Assembly: GCF_013364195.1 (NCBI RefSeq)
Contig: NZ_CP054918.1
Coordinates: 310,001-374,000, forward strand
DNA: 64,000 bases
DNA from: Streptomyces sp. NA04227
GTDB lineage: Bacteria > Actinomycetota > Actinomycetes > Streptomycetales > Streptomycetaceae
Reading direction: 5' to 3'
Position numbers and translations under genes: made by a program. This document shows positions 9,845 through 17,932 of the stretch, one piece after another; the first letter of the stretch is position 1, and the number at the start of each line of letters is the position of its first letter. The notes beneath the pieces were generated by a model, which searched no databases, had not been told where the DNA came from, and worked only from the letters and a program-made list of their open reading frames with translations.

Positions 9845-10735
9845 TCACCGACGCGCCGCCTCCTTCAACGCCTCGATCAACGCGCGCAACGCGGGCTGCG
9901 GCAACCCGACTTGGCGTACCGCCGCGTGGATCGCCCTGACCGGCTCGGGGTGGCGGACCCTGCTGATCACGACATCCGGGTGCGGATTGGTCAGACCCAG
10001 GCGGGGAATCAGGCCCACTCCCAGCCCGGCCGCGACGAAGCCCTGCGTCGTCGCGTAGTCCTCGCTCGCGGCGACGAAGTGGGGAGTGAACCCCGCGGCG
10101 GCACAGGCGTCGACCACGGGCTGGAGGCAGGGGCCCGGCGCTTCGCTGCCGACCCAGGGTTCGTCGGCGAGTTCGGCGAGGTCGAGTTCACGCTGCGCGG
10201 CGAGCCGGTGGCCCGCGGGAAGCACGGCGTAGTACGGGTCGTCGAGCAGATGCAGCAGACGCACGCTCGGGGCGTGGGTGCCGTCCGCTCCGATGACCAG
10301 CGTCAGATCCGCCGTGTCCTGCTCGGCCCCGGCCTGTGGGCCCAAGGGGTCGTACAGCGCGAGATCGATGTGCACACCCTGGTGTTGTTCGCGGAAACGG
10401 GCGAGCGCCGGAGCGACCAGGGTGGGGCCCACGGAAGGGAAGTAGCGGACCGTCAGGCGACCCGCGTGTCCGTCCCGGAGGTCGGCCAACTCCGCCTCCG
10501 CCTCCGCCAGGTTCCGACCGATGACGGCCGCGTGCCTGGTGAGCAGGCGCCCTGCCTCCGTCGGCCGTACTCCCCGGCCGACCCGTTCGAGCAGGGCGAT
10601 CCCGGCCTCCTTCTCCAGTGCCGCCACCTGCTGGCTGACAGCGGAGGGTGTGTAGCCGAGGTTCGATGCCGCCGCGGTCACCGACCCGCTGGTCACCACG
10701 GCCCGCAGGATCTGCATACGCCTCACGTCAAGCAT
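9845..10735 (-). CDS. LysR-family transcriptional regulator
   Basis: A 296-residue LysR regulator. The N-terminal winged helix is MLDVRRMQILRAVVTSGSVTAAASNLGYTPSAVSQQVAALE (residues 1-41), and the C-terminal periplasmic-binding-like effector domain covers about 90-295. It is divergent from the DMT transporter gene across a 120-base gap, the usual position for a LysR protein controlling the neighbouring operon. It therefore probably controls the transporter-aminopeptidase-RidA-PhzF set. The effector is unknown; an amino acid or an imine product would fit the targets. The ATG at 10735 gives the full HTH. Confidence 0.93.
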   Translation of the reverse strand: MLDVRRMQILRAVVTSGSVTAAASNLGYTPSAVSQQVAALEKEAGIALLERVGRGVRPTEAGRLLTRHAAVIGRNLAEAEAELADLRDGHAGRLTVRYFPSVGPTLVAPALARFREQHQGVHIDLALYDPLGPQAGAEQDTADLTLVIGADGTHAPSVRLLHLLDDPYYAVLPAGHRLAAQRELDLAELADEPWVGSEAPGPCLQPVVDACAAAGFTPHFVAASEDYATTQGFVAAGLGVGLIPRLGLTNPHPDVVISRVRHPEPVRAIHAAVRQVGLPQPALRALIEALKEAARR

Positions 10736-10744
10736 GGAGAGGAG

Positions 10745-10764
10745 CTAAGCATGTAGCAGCACTT
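10745..10764. promoter_or_regulatory. Possible LysR box in the divergent promoter
   Basis: TAAG at 10745-10748 and CTTA at 10761-10764 form an interrupted dyad just upstream of the lysR start codon, in the lysR-DMT gap. The shape resembles a LysR-type site but the half-sites are short. Confidence 0.3.
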
Positions 10765-10855
10765 AACGGAAGTGTAGAACTCTTCGCTTGTCCTTCCTTG
10801 TCGCCAAGGGCATCATTCACGGCAACGGCTCGGCGAGGACCGAAGGAGAACAAGA

Positions 10856-11788
10856 GTGAACGGTGCCCTCGTGAGAACACCGGCGTGGGTACGGGTGGTC
10901 GTGCTCGCTCTGCTGTGGGGATCGACCTACCTCTGGATCGAACTGGCCCTTGACGCCCTCTCCCCCGTCCAAGTCACCTTGGTCCGCTGCGTGTTGGGGG
11001 CGGCCACGCTGACCGTGGTACTCCTCGCCACACGGCAGCGGCTGCCGCGCGGCAGGGCGACCTGGGGCCATGTGTTCGTCGCGGCGTTCTTCTGCAACAC
11101 ACTCCCGTTCTGCCTTTTCAGCATCGGGCAGCTCACGGTCGGCTCCGGGTTGGCGGGCGTGCTCAACGCGACGACCCCGTTGTGGTCCCTGCTGATCGGC
11201 ATCGGCCTGGGATCCGAGCGCGGACTTCGCCCCGTCCGCCTGGTCGGACTCGGCCTCGGCTTCCTGGGAACGGTGCTGATCTTCGCCCCCTGGCAACAGT
11301 CCGGCTCCGTCGGCTGGGGTGCCCTGGCCATCGTCGCCGCGGCGGCCAGCTATGCCACCGGTTTCGCGTACATGGGACGCAAACTCGTCGGGAAGGGCAT
11401 CCCCACGCTCTGCCTCTCCACGGCTCAGCTCATCGCCGCGACGGCACTGGCCGCGCTGGTGTTGCCGGCCGGGGGCCTCGAGCCCGTGGACGCCGACCCC
11501 ACCGCTCTGATCGCCGTCGTCGTCCTGGGCGTCTTCGCCACCGGGGTCACCTTCCACCTCACGTACCGCATCATCGCGGACGAAGGCGCGACCAACGCGG
11601 CGACCGTCAGCTACCTGCTGCCGGTGGTCGCTGTCGCCCTCGGCGCTCTCGTACTCGACGAGGAGCTCAGTGTCCGGGTGTTCGCGGGGATGGTGGTCGT
11701 GCTCGTGGGCGTCGGTATGACACGGCGGCAGAAGCCGACGTCGGCGTCCTCGCCACACCAGGACCGCACCGCCCTCGCCAAACGCTAG
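10856..11788 (+). CDS. DMT-superfamily (EamA) transporter
   Basis: A 310-residue inner-membrane protein with about ten hydrophobic helices arranged as two EamA repeats, beginning VRVVVLALLWGSTYLWIELAL and ending with a positively charged tail. EamA proteins export amino acids, metabolites or drugs by antiport. GAAGGAGA precedes the GTG at 10856. It leads the likely operon with pepA, a RidA gene and a PhzF gene and is divergent from lysR, which points to efflux of an amino-acid-like compound made or handled by those enzymes; the substrate cannot be read from sequence. Confidence 0.9.
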   Translation: MNGALVRTPAWVRVVVLALLWGSTYLWIELALDALSPVQVTLVRCVLGAATLTVVLLATRQRLPRGRATWGHVFVAAFFCNTLPFCLFSIGQLTVGSGLAGVLNATTPLWSLLIGIGLGSERGLRPVRLVGLGLGFLGTVLIFAPWQQSGSVGWGALAIVAAAASYATGFAYMGRKLVGKGIPTLCLSTAQLIAATALAALVLPAGGLEPVDADPTALIAVVVLGVFATGVTFHLTYRIIADEGATNAATVSYLLPVVAVALGALVLDEELSVRVFAGMVVVLVGVGMTRRQKPTSASSPHQDRTALAKR

Positions 11789-11804
11789 AACAGGAACGTA
11801 CGAA

Positions 11805-13292
11805 GTGACCGAAGTGACCGTAAGTACCTCCCCTGTGGCATCGCTGCCCGTGGACGTCCTCGTGTTCGGTGTCGCCCAGGGCTCCGGGGGTCCGACGCCT
11901 GCACTTGGTGCCGAGGCGGTGGCCGAGGCGTTCGACGGGGCTCTCGTCGGCATCCTCGGCGCCCTCGGTGTGACCGGCGCCGCGGGTGAGGCGGTCGGGC
12001 TCCCGGCGCCCGCGGGTCTCAAGGCCTCTGTGGTCCTCGCGGTCGGGCTCGGCCACGTCGCGGACGACGGCGCGTACGACACCGAGACACTGCGCTGCGC
12101 CGCCGGTGTCGCGGCCCGCGCGCTGGCCGGTACCAAGAGGGCCGCGCTGCTGCTGCCGGTGCCGACCGCCGAGGCAGTGGAGGCGGTGGCACTGGGCGGC
12201 CTGCTCGGTGCGTACGCCTTCACCGCCTACCGCACCTCCGGCCGGAACAAGCCGCCCGTCGGCGAGTTGGTGGTCCTCGCACGCCAGGCGGATGCCGAGG
12301 CGGCGATCCGTCGCGCGACCGTGATCGGCGCGGAGGTCAACCGCGCCCGCGACCTCGTCAACACGCCCGCGAACGACCTGGATCCGGAGAGCTTCGCCGC
12401 CGCCGTACGGGCAGCCTGCGACGTGCACGGGGTGACGTGCGAGGTACTCGACGAACAGGCACTCACCGAGCAGGGCTTCGGCGGCATCCTCGGCGTCGGC
12501 CAGGGGTCGGTCAAAGCGCCCCGGCTGGTGCGGATTTCCTCCACGCACCCCGGGGCGAGGACGAGTCTCGCCCTCGTCGGCAAGGGCATCACCTACGACT
12601 CGGGCGGCATCTCGCTGAAGCCGGTCGGATTCAACGAGATCATGAAGCGCGACATGTCCGGTGCGGCCGCCGTGTTCGCCGCTGTCCTCGCCGTCTCCCG
12701 GCTCGGCCTGCCGATCGAGGTGACCGGTTGGCTGGCGCTGGCCGAGAACATGCCCTCCGGCTCGGCCGTCCGCCCGGGCGATGTGCTGCGCATGTACGGC
12801 GGCAGGACTGTCGAGGTGGTCAACACGGACGCGGAGGGGCGCCTGGTGCTCGCCGATGCCCTCGTACGCGCCGCCGAGGACGGACCCGATGCCCTCGTGG
12901 ACGTCGCCACGCTGACCGCCGCCATGAGAATGGGCCTGGGCAACCGCCTCTTCGGCGTGATGTCCACCGACGACGCCTTCCGCGACCGTGTCCTCGGCGC
13001 CGCGGCACGGGACGGCGAGCAGGCATGGCCGATGCCACTGCCCGACGAGCTGCGCAAAAGTCTGGACTCTCCCGTGGCCGATATCGCCAACACCGGCGAG
13101 CGGATGGGCGGCGGGCTCGTCGCGGGCCTGTTCCTGAAGGAGTTCGTGGCGGAGGGCACTCGCTGGGCCCACCTGGACATCGCCGGACCCGCCTTCCACG
13201 AGGGCGAGCCCTACGGCTACACGCCCCGGGGCGGCACCGGCTGCGCGGTCCGCACGCTGGTGCGGCTGGCCCAGGACCTCGCGAACGACTGA
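11805..13292 (+). CDS. pepA: Leucyl aminopeptidase (M17 family)
   Basis: A 495-residue cytosolic dizinc aminopeptidase. The C-terminal catalytic domain shows VGKGITYDSGGISLK with the catalytic Lys at 260, MKRDMSGAAAV, and the M17 signature NTDAEGRLVLADAL starting at residue 340. The N-terminal regulatory domain (about 1-170) is more divergent. It removes N-terminal residues from peptides. It lies 16 bases after the DMT gene with AGGA in the gap, so it is probably cotranscribed. Streptomycetes usually carry another housekeeping pepA elsewhere; this copy, sitting with RidA and PhzF, may serve a dedicated peptide-degrading role. Confidence 0.95.
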   Translation: MTEVTVSTSPVASLPVDVLVFGVAQGSGGPTPALGAEAVAEAFDGALVGILGALGVTGAAGEAVGLPAPAGLKASVVLAVGLGHVADDGAYDTETLRCAAGVAARALAGTKRAALLLPVPTAEAVEAVALGGLLGAYAFTAYRTSGRNKPPVGELVVLARQADAEAAIRRATVIGAEVNRARDLVNTPANDLDPESFAAAVRAACDVHGVTCEVLDEQALTEQGFGGILGVGQGSVKAPRLVRISSTHPGARTSLALVGKGITYDSGGISLKPVGFNEIMKRDMSGAAAVFAAVLAVSRLGLPIEVTGWLALAENMPSGSAVRPGDVLRMYGGRTVEVVNTDAEGRLVLADALVRAAEDGPDALVDVATLTAAMRMGLGNRLFGVMSTDDAFRDRVLGAAARDGEQAWPMPLPDELRKSLDSPVADIANTGERMGGGLVAGLFLKEFVAEGTRWAHLDIAGPAFHEGEPYGYTPRGGTGCAVRTLVRLAQDLAND

Positions 13293-13386
13293 CTCCCGCC
13301 AACCAACGGCCATCACTCCTCACCTCACCTCCGCCCCACGCCACCCGGTCAACTCGCCCGGCGCAGAATCGAGGTTCGAAGACCGT

Positions 13387-13788
13387 ATGCCTCCTCTCGA
13401 CTCCCTCACGACATCCGCGGCGCCGGCGCCCTTCGGGCACTACGCGCAGGCCACCGTCACACCGGACGGCACCGTCTGGGTGTCGGCGCAACTCCCCGTC
13501 GGAGACGGCGTGTCCGCCGATTCCCCGGTTCGGCGGCAGGCGCAGCAGGTGCTGGCCAACATCCTCGCCGTCGTCGAATCCGCGGGCGGAAGCCGGGACT
13601 CCGTCGCGAAGGTCACCGTGTACGTGACGGACATCGCCGCGTGGGACGCCGTGGACGCCGCCTTCGCCGAGGCCTTCGGGGGCCACCGCCCTGCCCGCGC
13701 CGTTCTCCAAGTGGCCGGACTGCACCACGGATTCCGGGTGGCCGCGGACGCGGTCGCCTGGTGCGGCACACCGGGACGACGACCATGA
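13387..13788 (+). CDS. RidA/YjgF-family protein (enamine/imine deaminase)
   Basis: A 133-residue RidA-fold protein. Family features are GTVWVSAQLPVG near residue 34, the QAQQVLANILAVVESAGGSRDSVAKVTVYVTDI core and the C-terminal RPARAVLQVAGL, whose Arg corresponds to the substrate-carboxylate-binding Arg of RidA. RidA enzymes hydrolyse reactive enamine/imine intermediates released by PLP enzymes. The gene starts 94 bases after pepA and overlaps the PhzF gene by ATGA, so those two are translationally coupled. The pairing suggests clean-up of amino-acid-derived intermediates. Confidence 0.9.
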   Translation: MPPLDSLTTSAAPAPFGHYAQATVTPDGTVWVSAQLPVGDGVSADSPVRRQAQQVLANILAVVESAGGSRDSVAKVTVYVTDIAAWDAVDAAFAEAFGGHRPARAVLQVAGLHHGFRVAADAVAWCGTPGRRP

Positions 13789-14684
13789 GGACGCTCTATC
13801 AGATCGACGCCTTCACGCGTGTCCCGTTCACCGGCAACCCGGCGGGGGTCGTACTGGACGCGGAGGGCATGACGGACGCCGACATGCTCGCGGTGGCACG
13901 TGAACTCAACAACTCCGAGACGGCGTTCGTACTTCCCGCCGACGCGGCCGACCACGACGTACGGGTGCGCTTCTTCACCCCGACGAAGGAGGTCCCGACC
14001 TGCGGACACGCCACCGTGGGCACGCATTTCGCGCGCGCCGTCGAGTACGGGCTGCCGTCGTGCTCGCTGACTCAGAAGACGGGCAGCGGGCTGCGTCAGC
14101 GAGTGGAGATCCACCGCGACGGGGACCGCGTCCGGATCGGCATGCACCAAGGTCCGGCCGCGTTCGGACCCGAGTGGAACGGGCCCCGGGTGGACCGGCT
14201 GCTACGGGCCCTGGGCGCGAGTCCCGACGACCTCGCCGACAACGGTCCGGTCCAGATCGTGTCCACCGGCCACTCCAAAGTGCTGGTCGAACTGCGCGGC
14301 CGTGACGCGGTGGACGCCCTGCGCCCGGATCCGGCCGAGCTGACAGCGCTCAGCCACGAGGTGGGCAGCAACGGTTTCTTCGTCTTCACCCGGGCCACCG
14401 CCGATACCGAAGTGCTCACCTGGGCCCGGATGTTCGCGCCTGCCATCGGCATCCTCGAAGACCCGGTGACCGGCAACGGGCACGGCCCGCTCGGCGCGTA
14501 CCTGGTGCACCACGGCATCGTCCCGGCCCGGGACGGCGTACTCACCTTCCGCGGACGCCAGGGTGTGGTGCTGGGACGTCCGGGCGAGGTCGAGGTGCGT
14601 GTCGACGTCCGGGCCGAGGGCCCACCCCAGGTGTCCATCACCGGCGACGCGACAACGGCCTTCCGCGCGCGATTGCGGGTCTGA
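13785..14684 (+). CDS. PhzF-family isomerase/epimerase
   Basis: A 299-residue member of the PhzF/diaminopimelate-epimerase fold family, made of two similar halves. It opens with LYQIDAFTRVPFTGNPAGVVLDAEGM, and NNSETAF near residue 45 carries the general-base Glu of PhzF. CGHATVG and EDPVTGNGHGPLGAYLV are further family motifs. Known members isomerise dihydrohydroxyanthranilate, but most have unknown substrates. The start codon overlaps the RidA stop. There is no phenazine cluster nearby, so the substrate is more likely an amino-acid-like molecule handled by the neighbouring RidA and aminopeptidase. Confidence 0.9.
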   Translation: MRTLYQIDAFTRVPFTGNPAGVVLDAEGMTDADMLAVARELNNSETAFVLPADAADHDVRVRFFTPTKEVPTCGHATVGTHFARAVEYGLPSCSLTQKTGSGLRQRVEIHRDGDRVRIGMHQGPAAFGPEWNGPRVDRLLRALGASPDDLADNGPVQIVSTGHSKVLVELRGRDAVDALRPDPAELTALSHEVGSNGFFVFTRATADTEVLTWARMFAPAIGILEDPVTGNGHGPLGAYLVHHGIVPARDGVLTFRGRQGVVLGRPGEVEVRVDVRAEGPPQVSITGDATTAFRARLRV

Positions 14685-14905
14685 GCGGCGCGTGGGCCGG
14701 ATCGCAGGCGGAACAACGCTCCGGCGCCGTGGGGACGGCATCTCGTACTGCCTCTGGACGGGATCGGTCCGGTGTGCTGGGATTCTGACGCTTCGCGGGA
14801 TGCCGGTGGCCCACTGCGTGTACGGAGCGATCCGGCAGAGGGCGAAATCCCGGTGCCCCGCGGCGAGTTCACGACGTCACCCCCCGCTCGAACGATGGGA
14901 GAGTC

Positions 14906-15841
14906 ATGAAATCCACTTCTGGCCGAGGCAGAGTCCGGACGGCCCTGTTCGCGACACTGGCCGCCGTGGCACTCGTGTGCGGTGCGACGGCCGCTGCCCC
15001 GGCGGCCGTCCCCACACCGGCCCCCGAGGCGGCGCACGCCAAGGCGGGACCGACCTCGGTGGCCTATGTCGAGGTGAACAACAACAGCATGCTCAACGTC
15101 GGCAAGTACACGCTGGCCGAAGGCGGTGACAACGTTTTCGACATCGCTGTCATCTTCGCCGCCAACATCAACTACGACACCACCACCAAGTCGGCGTACC
15201 TGTCCTTCAACGAGAACGTGCAGCGCGTCCTGGACAACGCGGAGACGGAGATCAAGCCCTTGCAGGACAAGGGCATCAAGGTCGTACTGTCCGTGCTGGG
15301 CAACCACCAGGGCGCCGGCTTCGCCAACTTCCCCTCCCAGACGGCCGCTTCGGCCTTCGCCAAGGAGTTGTCCGACGCCGTCGGCAAGTACGGGCTCGAC
15401 GGTGTCGACTTCGACGACGAGTACGCCGAGTACGGGCAGAACGGCACGGGCCAGCCCAACGACAGCTCCTTCGTCCACCTGGTCACCGCCCTGCGCGACA
15501 ACATGCCCGACAAGCTCATCACCCTGTACGAGATCGGCCCGTCCGCGGACCGGTTGTCCTACGACGGCGTGGACATCACCTCGAAGTTCGACTACGCCTG
15601 GAACCCGTACTACGGATCATGGAGGGTTCCGCAGATCGCGCTGCCCAAGTCGCGGCTGTCGCCCGCGGCGGTCTCGATCGGCACCACGCCCACGGGCACC
15701 GCGGTCGACCTCGCCCGGCGGACCGTGGCCGAGGAGTACGGCGTGTTCCTGACCTACAACCTGGACGGTTCGGACCGGGAGGACTACCTCTCCAGCTTCA
15801 CCAGGGAGTTGTACGGCAGCGACGCCGTCTACACCCCGTAG
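14906..15841 (+). CDS. Secreted endo-beta-N-acetylglucosaminidase H-like enzyme (GH18)
   Basis: A 311-residue secreted glycosidase very similar throughout to Streptomyces plicatus Endo H. It cleaves the GlcNAc-GlcNAc core of high-mannose N-glycans. A signal peptide is clear: positively charged KSTSGRGRVRTA, a hydrophobic stretch to about residue 32, and an AP-rich spacer before TSVAYVEVNNNSMLNVGKY. The GH18 active-site motif DGVDFDDE lies at residues 165-172; D170 and E172 correspond to Endo H D130 and E132. NGHQ-like NHQGAGFANF and WNPYYG line the substrate groove. GGGAGAG precedes the ATG. It stands alone between convergent and upstream genes and probably serves scavenging of fungal or plant glycoprotein glycans. 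Confidence 0.96.
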   Translation: MKSTSGRGRVRTALFATLAAVALVCGATAAAPAAVPTPAPEAAHAKAGPTSVAYVEVNNNSMLNVGKYTLAEGGDNVFDIAVIFAANINYDTTTKSAYLSFNENVQRVLDNAETEIKPLQDKGIKVVLSVLGNHQGAGFANFPSQTAASAFAKELSDAVGKYGLDGVDFDDEYAEYGQNGTGQPNDSSFVHLVTALRDNMPDKLITLYEIGPSADRLSYDGVDITSKFDYAWNPYYGSWRVPQIALPKSRLSPAAVSIGTTPTGTAVDLARRTVAEEYGVFLTYNLDGSDREDYLSSFTRELYGSDAVYTP

Positions 15842-15910
15842 TCACTCACCCCATCCCGTAGGCGGCCTCAACTCGGTTTGCTGGTAAGGCGATTGCGATG
15901 CTGGTGACGG

Positions 15911-15936
15911 GGTCACGGTGCTGGTGGGCCGTGACC
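15911..15936. terminator. Hairpin between Endo H gene and PAS-LuxR gene
   Basis: GGTCACGG (15911-15918) and CCGTGACC (15929-15936) form an 8-base stem with a 10-base loop in the 220-base gap between convergent genes. A plausible factor-independent terminator. Confidence 0.5.
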
Positions 15937-16061
15937 TCGTCGCTTGTCGTGAGTGCCGCGGGCCGGCGAGGTCGGCGTCGGCGGCGCCGGGTCCTGCCAC
16001 CGGATTCCCCTCGTCGTCGGCAGGGCGGACGGGTGTGTGACCACAGGCCCCGCGAAAGCCC

Positions 16062-17360
16062 TCAGGTGGGGCTGAGCGGATGGGTGGCCGTGGCGGAGCG
16101 CGGCGGCCAGGCGCGGGGCGCGAGGATGCCGAGCACATAGGCGCGGGCGACCAGGGCGGGCCGGGTGGCCGCGCCGAGGAGTTCGCGCAGCCGACTGAGG
16201 TGGTAGTCGACCGTCTGCCGGGACAGCTTCAGCGAGGTGGCGATCTCCCCGTTGCTGCTGCCCTGGGCGAGCAGCGACAGGATGCGGATCTGCGCGGCGG
16301 TGAGCGGCGGATGGGCCTCGTGGGCGAGGCTCTGGTGGGTGACGACGGCCCAGACGTGCCGGGCACGGGCGGCACTGCGGCCGACCGTCGTGAGGTGGAG
16401 CTGGGCGCGGCGGTGCCGTCCCTCGGCGTCCACGAGCACGGCGGAGGTCTCCACCCGTCTGGTGCGGCGGGCTATCAGACCGTTCCATCCGCGGTGCAGC
16501 CGGCCGAGGTCCGGGGCCGAGGCCGGGGCGAGCAGGGTGTGCGCGCGGACACCGAGCAGGTCGGACAGCGGCAGCCGGAACAGTTCGGCCGCGGCCGTAC
16601 TCGCCTGCTCGATACGGCCGTTGGCCGAGAGCAGCGCGCAGGGCAGGCCGCTGTGGTCGCGCAGCGCGTGCAGGTTCTCCTCGGCCTCCCGGCGCTGGTT
16701 CATGGCCCGGATGTGCTCGGTGATGTCCACATAGATCCCGGCCACGCAGGTCTCGCCGTTCTCCTCGACCGGGAAGCGGTGGCCCGCCGCCTGCCCGGTG
16801 CCGCCGTCCGGGCGGTGGTAGCTCAGGGTGTGCCGCACCGGCTTGCCGCGGGTCAGGATCTCCTGGTCGAGCACCCGGAACCGCTGCGCGTCGGCGGGCG
16901 GGTCGAAGTCCTCGATGCGGGTGCCGACGACCTGTTCGGGGGTGGTGCCGTAGAGGTGCGCGTAGGCGTGATTGGCCCACAGATAGCGGCCGTTGCCGTC
17001 GCGGATGAAGGCGGCCGCGGGAGCGAAGTCGGCGAAGTCCGCGAAGGCGGCATAGCGTCGCGGGCCCGAGGCGCCGCCCGCGACCTCCACCGCGAGTCCG
17101 CGGGTGCGGCCCTTGGCGCGGCTCTCGTCGAGCGGGCAGCTCACGTCGAAGACCCGGCCGTCGAACCGGGCCTGCCAGCGGCCGTCGGCGGAGTGCCCCG
17201 GCGCCGAGAGCTCCTGGCGCATGCGGTCCAGGAAGCGCTGCGCCGTGCCCAGGTCGGCGAAGGCGCCGCCGCCCCGTTCCAGTACCCGCCACTCCTCGTC
17301 GACCTCCCACCAGGAGACGGGCACGCGCTCCAGGAGTGCTTTGAGGCTGGAATAGTCCAC
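16062..17360 (-). CDS. PAS-domain LuxR-family regulator
   Basis: A 432-residue one-component regulator without a receiver domain. A variable N-terminal region (1-110) precedes a PAS domain at about 118-225 (AAFIRDGNGRYLWANHAYAHLYGTTPEQVVG), a second PAS-like segment at about 235-350, and a C-terminal LuxR/GerE HTH at about 355-415 (LTAAQIRILSLLAQGSSNGEIATSLKLSRQTVDYHLSRLRELLG). The start is the GTG at 17360 after AAAGG. It is divergent from the ATP-grasp/dikinase/MFS cassette across 572 bases, so it is the obvious candidate regulator of that cassette. The ligand of the PAS domains is unknown. Confidence 0.92.
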   Translation of the reverse strand: MDYSSLKALLERVPVSWWEVDEEWRVLERGGGAFADLGTAQRFLDRMRQELSAPGHSADGRWQARFDGRVFDVSCPLDESRAKGRTRGLAVEVAGGASGPRRYAAFADFADFAPAAAFIRDGNGRYLWANHAYAHLYGTTPEQVVGTRIEDFDPPADAQRFRVLDQEILTRGKPVRHTLSYHRPDGGTGQAAGHRFPVEENGETCVAGIYVDITEHIRAMNQRREAEENLHALRDHSGLPCALLSANGRIEQASTAAAELFRLPLSDLLGVRAHTLLAPASAPDLGRLHRGWNGLIARRTRRVETSAVLVDAEGRHRRAQLHLTTVGRSAARARHVWAVVTHQSLAHEAHPPLTAAQIRILSLLAQGSSNGEIATSLKLSRQTVDYHLSRLRELLGAATRPALVARAYVLGILAPRAWPPRSATATHPLSPT

Positions 17361-17932
17361 AGGCGGCCTTTCCGTCCGTATTCAACCGACTGACGCGGTG
17401 TGACATCGCGATGCGTATCCCGTCCGCATCCCACGCATGCCCGGTTCTCGGCCGATCTGGCACCTCCGCCTCCCCAGGAAGACGTCCGGCAGGGCGCACC
17501 CCTACGCACTCACAGAACTTTCACGATGGCTCGACGCGACCCTCAACTCTGGCATTTGCCTGAGCGGTAGGGGCCCTCGGTGGCGTTCGGAGACCCCCAC
17601 CGCCTGGTTCCCTTGTGTGTACGGGCGAACACACCATGTCACGGGGCGAAGAGCCGCACTCCACCGCCTTCGGACACCAACTGCCGGGCCACGCCCCGCA
17701 GTCGGGCGCACCGTCCGGCGCCGCGCCGGGCACGTGAACCACGCGCACGACCCGTACGGCCCCCGTACCACCCGCAGGACCGCACCACCCGGACGAGCCG
17801 GAGGAACCGGCGGCCGGGACACCGCAATGCCCGGATTCCGTACGCAGGACCACCGCGCGGGCCAGGGACACCCCCGGGCGCGACGGCGATCACGGCCGTC
17901 GGGCCACGACAACCGAATGGAGACGAACTTCA
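17361..17932. other. Intergenic region between PAS-LuxR and ATP-grasp genes
   Basis: A 572-base divergent promoter region. Short open frames here are Arg/Pro-rich and lack ribosome sites. One rightward frame ends by overlapping the ATP-grasp start, but its composition is that of a chance frame. I see no strong operator. Confidence 0.5.

Noticed and set aside
13785..14684. Phenazine biosynthesis gene phzF
   Set aside because: No other phenazine gene is present; only the family name is justified.
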